The notes under the pieces: model-generated | The model's input: the letters and a program-made list of their open reading frames with translations, nothing else | Told to the model about the DNA's origin: nothing | Database searches by the model: none | Made by a program: the position numbers and the translations under genes | Shown: one piece after another, positions 40,382 through 49,108 of the stretch | Numbering within the stretch: position 1 is the first letter of the stretch | How the letters are laid out: every line of letters starts with the position of its first letter | DNA from: JBFKAV01 sp041621405 | GTDB lineage: Bacteria > Pseudomonadota > Alphaproteobacteria > Rhodobacterales > Rhodobacteraceae | Direction of reading: 5' to 3' | DNA: 53,442 bases | Assembly: GCA_041621405.1 (NCBI GenBank) | Contig: JBFKAV010000006.1 | Coordinates: 1-53,442, forward strand

Positions 40382-41668
40382 TCATCCGGTCTTCCTCAGG
40401 AGCGCGATGTAGAAGCCGTCGATGCCGCCCGCCTCGGGCCAGTAGTCCGGACGCAGGCGGAGGCCGCCCTCTTCCGTCGCCCAGGTCGGATCGACGCCCG
40501 GCACCAGCAGCGCCGCAGCATCGGCGGCGAGCCCCGGGTGCCGGGCCAGCGCCGCCGCCACCTGCCGCTCGCCCTCCTCGGGCAGGAGCGAGCAGGTGCA
40601 GAAGACGAGCCGCCCGCCGGGCGGCAGCAGCGACAGCGCCCGGTCGATCATCCGGGCCTGCAGGTCCGCCAGCGGCTTCACGTCCGCCCCCGAGCGGATG
40701 AACGGCAGCTCCGGATGCCGGCGGATGGTGCCGGTCGCGGTGCACGGCGCGTCGAGCAGGATCGCCTGCGGCACCGACTCCGGCGCCCAGTCGAGCACGT
40801 CGGCCACCACCGTTTTCGCCTTCAGCCCCGTGCGCACGAGGTTCTCGGTCAGGCGCGCCATCCGCTCGGGCGAGGCGTCCACCGCCGTCACCTCGGCGCC
40901 CGCCGCCGCAAGCTGCAGGGTCTTGCCCCCGGGCGCGGCGCAGAGGTCGGCCACCCGCTCGCCAGGCCTGGGCGCCAGGATCCGCGCCGGCAGCGCGGCG
41001 GCGGCGTCCTGCACCCACCAGTCGCCCTCGATGTAGCCCGCCAGCGCCGTTACCTGCGCGCGCCCGGGCATCCGCACGCTGCCCGTCGGCAGCGCCAAGC
41101 CGCCCAGCCGCGCCGCCAGCCCGCCCGCGTCGCCGTCCTTCGGAGTGAGGTCGAGCGAAGCGCCGGCGGCGTGCGCCCGCTCGACCGCCGCCACCGCCTT
41201 GGCGCCGTAGGCCGAGAGCAGCCGGCCCCGGAGCCAGCCCGGCAGTTCCTGCGGCCCGAGCCGCGCCCAGTCCTCCCCCGACCCAGAAACCTTCCGCAGG
41301 ACCGCGTTGACCAGCCCGGCGGCATGCCCCGTCCGCCGCCCGGACCGCGCCAGCCCGACCGCCACGCTAACCGCCCCGTGCGGCGCCGCACCGAGCTCCA
41401 GCATCTCCACCGTGGCGACCCTGAGGATGTTGTGCACCGTCAGGGGCGGCGCTTTCCGCAGATGCGGCTTCAGCACCCGGTCGGCCCGGCCGATATTCCG
41501 CAGCGTCTCGACCGCCAGCCGCTGCGCCCGCGCCCGCTCTCCGGGATCGGAAAGCCACGACAGCGGCCCGCCCGGCGCGGTCAGCTCCGAAAGCGCCCGG
41601 CCCTCGCCCAGGACGGCATCGAGAAGCGCCACCGCCGCCCGCCGCGCCGCCCCGCCGCCCTCGCCCAT
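40382..41668 (-). CDS. rsmB: 16S rRNA m5C methyltransferase, RsmB/NOL1/NOP2 family
   Basis: A 428-residue protein. The N-terminal NusB-like domain (1-130: RRAAVALLDAVLGEGRALSE, VHNILRVATVEMLELG) marks it as RsmB rather than RsmF. The methyltransferase domain has the SAM motif LCAAPGGKTLQLAAAGAEV, motif IV DAPCTATGT with one conserved Cys, and motif VI CTCSLLPEEGE with the catalytic Cys. Length fits. It is divergent from the DUF1674 gene by 69 bases and lies upstream of the heparinase-like gene and purH. Confidence 0.93.
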   Translation of the reverse strand: MGEGGGAARRAAVALLDAVLGEGRALSELTAPGGPLSWLSDPGERARAQRLAVETLRNIGRADRVLKPHLRKAPPLTVHNILRVATVEMLELGAAPHGAVSVAVGLARSGRRTGHAAGLVNAVLRKVSGSGEDWARLGPQELPGWLRGRLLSAYGAKAVAAVERAHAAGASLDLTPKDGDAGGLAARLGGLALPTGSVRMPGRAQVTALAGYIEGDWWVQDAAAALPARILAPRPGERVADLCAAPGGKTLQLAAAGAEVTAVDASPERMARLTENLVRTGLKAKTVVADVLDWAPESVPQAILLDAPCTATGTIRRHPELPFIRSGADVKPLADLQARMIDRALSLLPPGGRLVFCTCSLLPEEGERQVAAALARHPGLAADAAALLVPGVDPTWATEEGGLRLRPDYWPEAGGIDGFYIALLRKTG

Positions 41669-41737
41669 GCGCCCCTCCTTGCCCGGAAGCCCGAGGGGGG
41701 TATATCAAGCCCCCTGCCTCCCACAAGGAGAAGCTCG

Positions 41738-41926
41738 ATGCCCGCCACCCCGCCCGACGCCCGGAACGACCTCACGCCCGAGGCCCGCCGCGCCCTGGCC
41801 GAGGCCGAGGCGCGCCGCAAGACGGCCAAGGCCCTCGACCTGCCGCCCGAGCTCGGCGGCCGCGAGGGCCCGGAGCCCGTGCGCTACGGCGACTGGGAGA
41901 AGAAGGGTATCGCGGTTGATTTCTGA
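41738..41926 (+). CDS. DUF1674 protein (SDHAF4-like succinate dehydrogenase assembly factor)
   Basis: A 62-residue protein with a disordered N-terminus (TPEARRALAEAEARRKT) and the family signature GPEPVRYGDWEKKGIAVDF at the C-terminus. In mitochondria the homologue SDHAF4 binds flavinylated SdhA and helps complex II assembly; the bacterial protein probably does the same. AAGGAG stands 8 bases before the ATG. It is divergent from rsmB and followed by a stem-loop. Confidence 0.92.
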   Translation: MPATPPDARNDLTPEARRALAEAEARRKTAKALDLPPELGGREGPEPVRYGDWEKKGIAVDF

Positions 41927-41930
41927 CAGC

Positions 41931-41969
41931 CCGGCCTTTGGCTCTCGCGCCACGCCGCCCAAGGCCGGC
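41931..41969 (+). terminator. Stem-loop after the DUF1674 gene
   Basis: CCGGCCTT (41931-41938) pairs with AAGGCCGG (41961-41968/9) around a 22-base loop, starting 4 bases after the stop. No T-run follows, so termination is likely but weak by sequence. Confidence 0.5.
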
Positions 41970-42637
41970 TGCTAACCTCCGGCGTGCTGGGGTCCCGGTC
42001 CCCCTGAGCAGCGTCACGCCCAGCACAGCGGCGAGGCCAAGCCCGTGCTACGCGACCGTCCCCACGAGCGCGGCGAGGGTCACATGGAGCCGGATCACCA
42101 GCGCGGTGCTATCCGAGACGTTCCAGAAGATCTCCGCGGCCGGGGGACGGGGAAGATCGCGATGTGGAGGCCCCCAACTTCGGCCCGCCGAGAAGGCTCC
42201 AAGAGGCCAGTGCGTGGAAGCCGTTGCGCGGCACCGACAGCGGGATCGTCGGCGCGAAATGCGCGGCGAGCGACACTGGTCCTGGCAAATGCCTAGGCAT
42301 CGACGCCCGTCGCTTCACTCGCGATCGAGCTACCACTCCCGAAGCGATGCAGATTATTGATCTGATCGCTTCATCGAACCTGCCGCGAGCCTTCGGGGCA
42401 TAGCATGAGCAATCCCGCTCCCGCCCAAGAACCGAGGTGGCGGATCGAACGGAAGGCGGCTCCGCCAAGAGTTTCCGGTGCGAAAGAAGCGGGCTTCCTG
42501 AGCGCGAAAGCAGCCCTGCCCCTCCCGCGGTTCGGACGCCCGAGCAAGCCGGCAATCGCAAGGCTCCACGGTGCCCGCAACCCGGGGTGACGCCGGAACG
42601 GCACTTGCGAACTGCAGGAGGATCGGGCGCGACGGTC
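41970..42637. other. Gene-poor stretch before the J-domain gene
   Basis: No credible gene in 668 bases. On the minus strand a short hydrophobic reading frame (about 42143 down to the TAG at 42048-42050; VIRLHVTLAALVGTVA) has no start or ribosome site and may be the decayed end of a membrane protein gene. A stem-loop lies at 42341-42372. Base composition looks less extreme than in the neighbouring genes. Confidence 0.4.
42341..42372. other. Long imperfect hairpin in gene-poor DNA
   Basis: GAAGCGAT pairs with ATCGCTTC, and inside it CAGAT pairs with ATCTG around the loop TATTG, with a single bulged G: 13 base pairs in 32 bases. It is AT-richer than its surroundings and is not next to a stop codon. 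Confidence 0.5.
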
Positions 42638-43333
42638 TCACGTGCCAGTCTGTGGCCGTGCCTCCTCCTCGGTACCCGTTCCGGCAAAACGAATCTTCAC
42701 GCTTCTCGCGCCCGGAACCACGCTCTGCAGGATCTCCGGCGGGATCATGATCGTTCCGGTGCCCGATCTGTCCACGCGGAAGACGACGATCTTGGGCGTG
42801 ACCTTCCGCCTGTCGCGGAACTCGGCGCTCGGAAGCGAGACCCTGTTTAGGCCCTCGGACAGGGCGCACGGGACGATGAAGGTCAGATCGCGCCCCTCGC
42901 GCTCGACAGCCGTCGGCACGTGATCGGTGGCCGTAAGGCCGGCTGCCGTGCCGTGGCGCCCGCCGGCATCGAGATGGATCACGTTGGCGCTCGGCGCAGC
43001 CTCCCAGGAACGGTTTCGCTCGCCGAACATCCTCGCGCAGGCCTCGATGGCGTCACGGGAGAGCTTGGCGGCGCGCACGGTGACCTTTGGCCGATGGGAG
43101 CCTCTCCGTCCGCTCTCCGGGCGCGGACGAGTGCCGGGCTCATCCCCCACCAGAAGAGCGTAGGCGGCCTTGGCGCGGTCGAACGCCTGGCGTGAACCGT
43201 TGTTCCGGTCAGGGTGGGTTTCGAACGCGACGCGCTTCCACGCGGCGTGCAAATCCTCGGCGCTCGCCCGAAGACCGACGCCAAGAAGATCTCGCGCTCC
43301 GGCAAGGGCGTTCATCTTTTCCACGTAACTCAT
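42638..43333 (-). CDS. J-domain protein with C-terminal beta-rich region (orphan DnaJ-like)
   Basis: A 231-residue protein. The J domain occupies about residues 10-65: RDLLGVGLRASAEDLHAAWK, then the HPD motif H40-P41-D42 in FETHPDRNNG, then AFDRAKAAYALLVGD. A basic linker follows, and residues 150-231 form a beta-rich part (DLTFIVPCALSEGLNRVSLP; KIVVFRVDRSGTGTIMIPPE) with loose likeness to DnaJ substrate-binding modules. There is no Gly/Phe region or zinc finger, so it is a class III J protein. It should stimulate DnaK. GAGGTG precedes the ATG. The gene is isolated between two gene-poor stretches, which suggests acquisition by transfer. Confidence 0.75.
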   Translation of the reverse strand: MSYVEKMNALAGARDLLGVGLRASAEDLHAAWKRVAFETHPDRNNGSRQAFDRAKAAYALLVGDEPGTRPRPESGRRGSHRPKVTVRAAKLSRDAIEACARMFGERNRSWEAAPSANVIHLDAGGRHGTAAGLTATDHVPTAVEREGRDLTFIVPCALSEGLNRVSLPSAEFRDRRKVTPKIVVFRVDRSGTGTIMIPPEILQSVVPGARSVKIRFAGTGTEEEARPQTGT

Positions 43334-44370
43334 AACATGACACCTCGCTAACGACGCGGCCACTTGGGCCCCCAGTGGATCACCTGGCCGGTGATCGTTC
43401 AGTTGCTTCCCCTGCGAGCCAAATCCCCCGTGCCGACCCCGGCCGCCGAACGAAGGACCCGCTCCGGGCGTGACCAAGCCGCAGGCACGAGCCTGCCCCG
43501 GGACGCAAACCGCTTTCGACGCGATCCGCAGCAGGTGAAGAGAGCAGCCGCTCCCAACGACGGGCAGCCTTCCAGACGCGGATCTGCCGCGCGGGCGCAT
43601 CGGTCCTTCCAGTCACCGGGCGCGCTGACGCGGCCAAGGCAGGGCACTGCAATACACGGCATGAGGCGCCCGGCCACCTGACCGAGCCCATTCCTGAGTC
43701 CTGGGTATTTCTGCCACGCGCGAGACCGCGTGTCGGCGGGTCCTGCAAACGGGCTTTGATCTCGGCCATTCCTCGCACACCCGGGCGCCCCTGCGCCCAG
43801 CCAATCACTCGTACTCAAACACGCTGGTCATACAGCCCACAGGAGTTCGGGGTAGCAAAATCAAGATTAACGGAAGATGAATGGGACGGCGGCGGGACGG
43901 GAGCGAGATCCGAAAGCGCACCCGCCTCCGGATTGAATTGCCGCTTGCCGGATCCTCGACGTTTCCGAGATCCGGTGCGTGTCTGGTCGCGCCTCCGCCG
44001 GCAGCCTTCACCCGATCGAGGCTGACTAGGCCGGCTGTAAAGGCCTTGCAGCAGGTTCCGTCGGAATCGACCGGGTCGTCGCTCGGTCCCCGGCCCAACC
44101 GGAAACGTCGCGCGCTTCCCGGATCGGGGCATCTGCAATCCGAAGTCGTTGCGACAGTCCGAACAGACAGTTTCCCACGCTGTCCGGGTATCCGCGGAGT
44201 GAGGCGGCAGTTCAGAAGAAGCGGCCCCGGGGCGTCACCCGAGGCTTCCGGTGTCCTCCAGGACCAGGGCCCCGGCCGCAGCAGCCGGGAGCAGTGCGCT
44301 GCCCCGGGCAGCGCCCGTGGGGACCGGCCGTGCAATCCCGCCGCCCCCTGGTGGTCTGGCCTGGGGCGGC
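43334..44370. other. Gene-poor stretch between the J-domain gene and dapB
   Basis: About 1 kb with only short, low-quality frames on both strands and none with a recognisable motif. Stem-loops lie at 44297-44315 (GCGCTGC/GCAGCGC) and at 44342-44369 (CCGCCCC/GGGGCGG, immediately downstream of dapB and possibly its terminator). No tRNA or att-like direct repeat was found. Confidence 0.4.
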
Positions 44371-45180
44371 CTAAAGCCCCAGCACGTCCATCATGTCGTA
44401 CTGCCCGGGCTTCTTTTCCTGCCCCCAGAGCGCCGCCCGCAGGGCTCCGCGGGCGAAGATCGCCCGGTCGGTCGCCATGTGGCGGAGGACCACCCGCTCG
44501 CCGGGGCCGGCGAAGATCACGTCGTGCTCGCCGACGATGTCGCCGCCGCGGATCGCCGAAAAACCGATATGGCCGCGCTCGCGCGCCCCGGTCATCCCGT
44601 CGCGGCCTCGGTCGGCGACCTTGGCAAGGTCGACCCCGCGCCCCGAGGCGGCCGCTTCGCCCAGCATCAGCGCGGTGCCCGAGGGCGCGTCCACCTTCTT
44701 GCCGTGATGCGCCTCGACGATCTCGATGTCGAAGTCCTCGTCCAATGCCGCCGCCACCTTCTTCGTAAGCTGCACCAGGAGGTTGACCCCGAGGCTCATG
44801 TTCCCGGCCCGCACGATGACCGCGTGCCGCGCAGCAGGAGCGAGCTTCGCGAGGTCGGCCTCGGAAAGCCCGGTGGTGCCGATCACGTGCACCGCCCTTG
44901 CCTGCGCCGCGAGCCCCGCGAACGCCACCGTCGCCGCCGGCGCGGTGAAGTCGAGCACCGCCTGGGCGTCGACGAAGGCCTCGACCGGATCGTCGGTCAC
45001 CGTCACGCCGATCTCCGCGCCGCCCATCGCCACACCCACGTCCTGGCCGATCCACGCGTGCCCGGCGCGCTCGATGCAGGCGGCGAGCCGCGCCTTGCCG
45101 CTGTCCAGCACGGTCCTGACCAGCATCCGCCCCATCCGGCCCGACGCCCCTGTCACCACGATGCCCGGCAGTTCGCTCAT
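44371..45180 (-). CDS. dapB: 4-hydroxy-tetrahydrodipicolinate reductase
   Basis: A 269-residue DapB of the lysine/diaminopimelate pathway. The NAD(P)H loop is VVTGASGRMGRML (9-20). The GTTG strand (HVIGTTGLSE) and the catalytic/substrate segment EIVEAHHGKKVDAPSGTAL, with the His-His and Lys, are complete. The C-terminus reads TDRAIFARGALRAALW as usual. It is divergent from rbfA by 97 bases and followed by a GC-rich stem-loop. Confidence 0.96.
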   Translation of the reverse strand: MSELPGIVVTGASGRMGRMLVRTVLDSGKARLAACIERAGHAWIGQDVGVAMGGAEIGVTVTDDPVEAFVDAQAVLDFTAPAATVAFAGLAAQARAVHVIGTTGLSEADLAKLAPAARHAVIVRAGNMSLGVNLLVQLTKKVAAALDEDFDIEIVEAHHGKKVDAPSGTALMLGEAAASGRGVDLAKVADRGRDGMTGARERGHIGFSAIRGGDIVGEHDVIFAGPGERVVLRHMATDRAIFARGALRAALWGQEKKPGQYDMMDVLGL

Positions 45181-45277
45181 ATCGGCCCCTCCTCAGGTCG
45201 GCTCCCCTTAGCCGATCGCGCCGCTCCAGGCAAAGCCCGGCTTGCCCGGCGCGCGCCGTGGGCGTATCTCCCGGCCC

Positions 45278-45691
45278 ATGGCACGTTCCCGCTTCTCCCA
45301 AGGGCCTGGCCCCTCGCAACGCCAGCTCCGCGTCGGCGAGCTGATCCGGCGCGCGCTGGCCGAGGCGCTCCAGCGCGGCGCGGTCCACGACCCCGAGCTG
45401 AACCGGATCTCGATCACCGTCGCCGAGGTCCGCGCCTCGCCCGACCTCAAGATCGCCACCGCCTACGTGCTGCCGCTCGGCGGCGGCCAGCGCGACCGGG
45501 CGCTCGCGCTCCTCAACCGCAACCGGGGCGAGCTGAAGCGCGCCGTGTCGCGCGCGCTCACGCTCAAGTTCACCCCCGACCTGCGCTTCGTACTCGACGA
45601 AAGCTTCGACCGGCTCGACGACACCCGCCGGATGTTCGCCGACGAGAAGGTCCGCCGCGACCTCGAGGCCCCCGATGATCCCGAGACTTGA
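45278..45691 (+). CDS. rbfA: 30S ribosome-binding factor A
   Basis: A 137-residue KH-fold protein needed for late 16S rRNA maturation and cold growth. Family segments are QRQLRVGELIRRALAEAL, VRASPDLKIATAYVLPLGG, LKRAVSRALTLKFTPDLRFV and DESFDRLDDTRRMFADEKV. The ATG at 45278 gives the standard N-terminus. It overlaps the next gene by 17 bases and is followed closely by truB, a common pairing of RNA-maturation genes. Confidence 0.94.
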   Translation: MARSRFSQGPGPSQRQLRVGELIRRALAEALQRGAVHDPELNRISITVAEVRASPDLKIATAYVLPLGGGQRDRALALLNRNRGELKRAVSRALTLKFTPDLRFVLDESFDRLDDTRRMFADEKVRRDLEAPDDPET

Positions 45692-46409
45692 GCTCGCGCT
45701 CGCGGCGCTCGTCGCCGCCGGCGCCGCCGAGGCCGCCTGCCGCGAGGTCGCGCACGAGGGCCGCGGCTACACCGTCTGCGAGGTCGCGGCCGAGGATGAC
45801 CTGAGGCTCTTCCTCACCGCCCCCGACGGCCGCCCCTACGGCACCTTCGAGCGGGTGGATGAGGGGCTCGCCGCAGAGGGCAGGGCGCTGGTCTTCGCGA
45901 TGAACGCCGGCATGTATCACCCCGACCGGCAGCCGGTGGGTCTCTATCTCGAAAACGGCGAGGAGGCGCAGCGGCTGATTACCAGCCCCGGGCCCGGCAA
46001 CTTCGGAATGCTGCCGAACGGCGTCTTCTGCATCCGCGGAGGCGGCTTCGCGGTGGTCGAGAGCCGCGCCTTCGCGGCGGCGCCGCCGGAATGCCGCTAC
46101 GCCACCCAATCCGGCCCGATGCTGGTGATCGACGGCGCGCTGCATCCCCGCTTCTTGCCCGACAGCACCTCGCGCTTCCTCAGGAACGGCGTCGGCGTCA
46201 GCGTCGACGGCCTTCGCGCCCTGTTCGCGATCTCCGACGCCCCGGTCAGCTTCCACGAGTTCGCGCGCCTCTTCCGCGACGGCCTCGGCACCCCCAACGC
46301 GCTTTACTTCGACGGCCGGGTCTCGCGGCTCCACGCGCCCGAGCTCGGCCGCTCCGACCTCGGCTTCCCGATGGGGCCGATCGTCGGCCTCGCCGCGCCG
46401 GCCGGTTGA
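45675..46409 (+). CDS. Phosphodiester glycosidase family protein (NAGPA-like), exported
   Basis: A 244-residue protein with a signal peptide (LELALAALVAAGAAEAAC, cleavage near residue 20). The NAGPA-type core shows VFAMNAGMYHPDRQPVGLYL, GNFGMLPNGVFCI, YATQSGPMLVIDG and the C-terminal NALYFDGRVSRLHAPE. The asparagine and aspartate in these segments match the family pattern. Bacterial members cleave phosphodiester-linked sugars in the envelope; the substrate here is unknown. It starts inside the end of rbfA (17-base overlap) and lies upstream of truB, so it is embedded in a translation-related operon without obvious link. Confidence 0.85.
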   Translation: MIPRLELALAALVAAGAAEAACREVAHEGRGYTVCEVAAEDDLRLFLTAPDGRPYGTFERVDEGLAAEGRALVFAMNAGMYHPDRQPVGLYLENGEEAQRLITSPGPGNFGMLPNGVFCIRGGGFAVVESRAFAAAPPECRYATQSGPMLVIDGALHPRFLPDSTSRFLRNGVGVSVDGLRALFAISDAPVSFHEFARLFRDGLGTPNALYFDGRVSRLHAPELGRSDLGFPMGPIVGLAAPAG

Positions 46410-46459
46410 CCGGTTGACCGCACCGCGCTAGCAGGCGACGCTTTCCGGGGGAGGCTGCC

Positions 46460-47365
46460 ATGGCCCGAGGCCGCAAGGGGCGCGACATCTCCGGCTGGCT
46501 CGTCATCGACAAGCCCGCGGGACTCACCTCCACCGCCGTCGTCAACAAGGTGCGCTGGGCCTTCGAAGCGAAAAAGGCGGGCCATGCCGGAACGCTCGAT
46601 CCCGCCGCCACCGGGCTGCTGGCGGTTGCGCTCGGCGAGGCGACGAAGACCATCCCCTTCGTGACCGACGCGCTCAAGTGCTACCGCTTCACGGTGCGAT
46701 GGGGCGCGGCCACCGACACCGACGATGCCGAAGGCCAGGTGATCGCCACCTCCGAGAGCCGGCCCACGGACGCCGAGATCGCGGCGGCGCTGCACGGCTT
46801 TTGCGGCGAGATCATGCAGGTTCCGCCCCGGTTCTCGGCGGTGAAGATCGAAGGCGCGCGCGCCTACGACCTCGCCCGCGAAGGCGAGGAGGTCACGCTC
46901 GCCCCCCGTCCGCTCTGGGTCGAGAGCCTGCACCTCGTCGCCCGCCCCGACCCCGACCATGCCGAGTTCGAGATGGTCTGCGGCAAGGGCGGCTACGTCC
47001 GTGCCGTGGCCCGCGACCTCGGTCGGACCCTCGGCTGCCTCGGCCATGTCGAGAGCCTGCGCCGGCTGTGGTCCGGCCCGTTCGACGTGGAAGCCGCGGT
47101 CACGCTCGAGGAGATCGAGCGCCTCGCCAGGAGCCCGGAGGTCGACGCGCTGCTGCTACCGCTGGAACAGGGCCTGTCCGACCTGCCCGAAGTGACGGCG
47201 ACGCCGGAAGGCGCGGCACGTCTCAGAAACGGCAATCCCGGCGAGGTGCTGGCCGTCAACGTCCGCTACGGCAGGGAGGCCTGGGCCTCGTTCCAGGGTA
47301 GGGCACTGGCCGTCGGCAGTTACCGGGCGGGCGAGCTCTACCCGAACCGCGTCTTCAACTGGTAG
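46460..47365 (+). CDS. truB: tRNA pseudouridine-55 synthase
   Basis: A 301-residue TruB. The catalytic Asp is D47 in KAGHAGTLDPAATGLLAV, followed by KCYRFTVRWGAATDTDD and the GGYVRAVARDLG segment. It makes pseudouridine 55 in the T loop of tRNA. The N-terminal SGWLVIDKPAGLTS is standard. It lies 50 bases after the glycosidase-like gene. In most relatives rpsO would follow truB closely; here rpsO is 5.4 kb further on, which indicates rearrangement or insertion between them. Confidence 0.95.
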   Translation: MARGRKGRDISGWLVIDKPAGLTSTAVVNKVRWAFEAKKAGHAGTLDPAATGLLAVALGEATKTIPFVTDALKCYRFTVRWGAATDTDDAEGQVIATSESRPTDAEIAAALHGFCGEIMQVPPRFSAVKIEGARAYDLAREGEEVTLAPRPLWVESLHLVARPDPDHAEFEMVCGKGGYVRAVARDLGRTLGCLGHVESLRRLWSGPFDVEAAVTLEEIERLARSPEVDALLLPLEQGLSDLPEVTATPEGAARLRNGNPGEVLAVNVRYGREAWASFQGRALAVGSYRAGELYPNRVFNW

Positions 47366-47413
47366 CACCGGGCAATGGTGGCGGGTCGCCGGCGCTTGCG
47401 GTAAGACTTGGAC

Positions 47414-48199
47414 ATGCCCGCGAAGCGCCAACCCGAACCTGTCGCGGAGGCAGGCAACTCCTCGCCGGATGGCAGGTCGGCGGCGCCGAGGCAGCGGCTG
47501 CCGGCCGGCGAGCGGCGGGCGGAGATGATGGCGCGCGCGGCGCGGCATTTCGCCGAGCACGGCTTTCACAGCTCGACCCGCGACATCGCGAGGGCGCTCG
47601 GAGTGACGCAGGCGCTGATCTACAGGCACTTCGCCTCGAAGGGCGACCTCGTCGAGCAGACGCTGCAGGCGGCGCTGGGCGGGGCCCGGCGGGGAGGCAG
47701 CTGGCTCGACCCGGCGCTGCCGATCCAGGCGGCGCTCCTCGCCTACTATACGGAGTTCGTCGCTGGCTCGACCGAGGAGCGGATGCGGCTCTTCATCCGC
47801 GCCGGTCTCGACGGCCGCTCCTGGCCGGCGCGGCGCGGCCACGCGCTCACCCGCAACCTGTTCCTGCCGGCAATCGCCGGGCTCCGGGCGGAGGCCGGCC
47901 TGCCAGGCACCGATGCGCTGCCGCCGATGCGGGGCGAGCGCGAGCTCGTCATGATGCTGCACGCCTCGATGGTGTTTCTCGGCATCCGCCGTCACATCTA
48001 CGGCATGCCGATGCCCGAGCGGCTGGACGACGTGGTCGCGCTTTACGTCGAGACCTTCATGGTGGGCGCGGTCCCTGCGCTTCGCGCCCTGCATGCCGGG
48101 GGCGCAGCGAGCCTGAAGGTGCGGCTCGCCGCCCGGCCGCGGGGAAAAGGCGCTGCTCCGGTCAAGGCGCCTGGTCGGAAACGAACTTCGAGAACGTGA
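47414..48199 (+). CDS. TetR-family transcriptional regulator
   Basis: A 261-residue regulator with a 35-residue basic/disordered N-terminal extension before the helix-turn-helix (RAARHFAEHGFHSSTRDIAR, ALGVTQALIYRHFASKGDLV). The ligand domain has no recognised family signature. The ATG at 47414 has only a weak ribosome site, and an in-frame TTG lies two codons upstream. The 3' end overlaps the P460 gene by 38 bases on the other strand. Targets are unclear; the adjacent P460-cupredoxin pair is convergent rather than divergent. Confidence 0.88.
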   Translation: MPAKRQPEPVAEAGNSSPDGRSAAPRQRLPAGERRAEMMARAARHFAEHGFHSSTRDIARALGVTQALIYRHFASKGDLVEQTLQAALGGARRGGSWLDPALPIQAALLAYYTEFVAGSTEERMRLFIRAGLDGRSWPARRGHALTRNLFLPAIAGLRAEAGLPGTDALPPMRGERELVMMLHASMVFLGIRRHIYGMPMPERLDDVVALYVETFMVGAVPALRALHAGGAASLKVRLAARPRGKGAAPVKAPGRKRTSRT

Positions 48200-48671
48200 A
48201 GTTGTAGTCGCTCCCGGCGCGGTTGGCGTGACAGGAAAAGCAGCCCGCGAAATCCGCCTCGGGCCTGGGCGAGCCGTCGGCCAGGTACCAGGCGTAGTCC
48301 CAGTTGTCGTTATCGGTGGTCCAGGCGGCGTTCTTCTCCATGACGAAGATGTTTCCGACGGCCTCCTGCGGGATCATCCGACCGTTCTCGTCGAAGGCGG
48401 GCCGCTCGCCCGTGCCGAGCACTGCGTCGTGGTCCTCCATGATCAGCACCGTGCCGTCAGGCAGGGGTTCGCCGGCCACGGCGGCCTCCAACGCCTCGGG
48501 GTTCGCGTACATCTTCCTCACCCGGTTCCGGTCCATCCGGTCGACGTCGAGATAGTTTACGAACCGGGTCTGGTAGTCCGCCGGCAGCTTCACCGTCTCT
48601 GGCCCGGCGAGGAGCGCCCCCGCGGCGAGCGCCGCGGCGAGCGCGAGAAGGGCCGATCCTGTGCGTTTCAT
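48162..48671 (-). CDS. Cytochrome P460 family protein (secreted)
   Basis: A 169-residue periplasmic haem protein. The signal peptide covers about residues 1-22; the mature part has YQTRFVNYLDVDRMDRNRVR and KMYANPEALEA, as in P460 and cytochrome c'-beta proteins. The haem site is C144-F-S-C147-H148. Relatives bind or oxidise NO, hydroxylamine or CO; the cross-linking Lys of true hydroxylamine-oxidising P460 cannot be assigned by eye. GGAGG precedes the ATG, which overlaps the upstream cupredoxin stop by 4 bases. The pair is co-translated, suggesting electron exchange between them. Confidence 0.86.
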   Translation of the reverse strand: MKRTGSALLALAAALAAGALLAGPETVKLPADYQTRFVNYLDVDRMDRNRVRKMYANPEALEAAVAGEPLPDGTVLIMEDHDAVLGTGERPAFDENGRMIPQEAVGNIFVMEKNAAWTTDNDNWDYAWYLADGSPRPEADFAGCFSCHANRAGSDYNFTFSKFVSDQAP

Positions 48672-48982
48672 GGCGTCACCTCCACCACTGTCAGCATGCC
48701 CTCGTGCAGCACGCATTCCACCTCGAAGCGCCCGGCCCGGCGCAGTGTCAGGCTGGCCTCGGCGCCGGGATCCTGCTTGCCGAGGTCGAGCGCGTGGCCG
48801 GCCGTCGGCACGAACACGTTGTGCGCCACCTCGTCGTCATTGACGAACAGGAGCGTGTCGCCCACCGCCGCCGTGATCTCGGCCGGCGCGTAGGTCTGGC
48901 CCGCCATCGTCACCGTGATCTCCGCGGCTGAGGCCGCGGGGGCCGCGAGGGCAAGGGAAATCGCAATCGTCGCTCGCATCAT
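48668..48982 (-). CDS. Cupredoxin (plastocyanin/pseudoazurin-like)
   Basis: A 104-residue secreted blue copper protein. The signal peptide ends at AASAAE (about residue 20). Type 1 copper ligands are H54 (EVAHNVF), C90 and H93 (ECVLHEGM) and M96. AGQTYAPAEITAAVGDTLLF is the expected N-terminal strand pair. It is encoded immediately before, and overlapping, the P460 gene, and probably serves as its electron partner in the periplasm. The start is the first of two consecutive ATG codons, with GGAGG upstream. Confidence 0.88.
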   Translation of the reverse strand: MMRATIAISLALAAPAASAAEITVTMAGQTYAPAEITAAVGDTLLFVNDDEVAHNVFVPTAGHALDLGKQDPGAEASLTLRRAGRFEVECVLHEGMLTVVEVTP

Positions 48983-49108
48983 GGCTCGCCTCCCTCCGGT
49001 TTCAGCTGTGGCTCCGAGGATGGGCTTCACGCCGTAAGTTGTCAATTGACCACTTGCCTAACGCGCCACTGGCTTGTGATTCCGTCTGATTGCGGCCAAA
49101 GCAGAGGC

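Noticed and set aside
36926..41926. A 1666-codon open frame on the plus strand across purH, the heparinase-like gene and rsmB
   Set aside because: It is antisense to three motif-complete genes; its composition (Arg, Gly, His, Pro rich) is what GC-rich codon bias gives. Only its last 62 codons, the DUF1674 gene from 41738, are real.
41970..44370. Integrated mobile element with attachment sites
   Set aside because: No integrase, transposase, tRNA junction or flanking direct repeats were seen; only the lack of genes suggests insertion.
43805..45388. 527-codon minus-strand frame overlapping dapB and the gene-poor stretch
   Set aside because: The dapB part is out of frame with the true gene, and the remainder has no recognisable motif.
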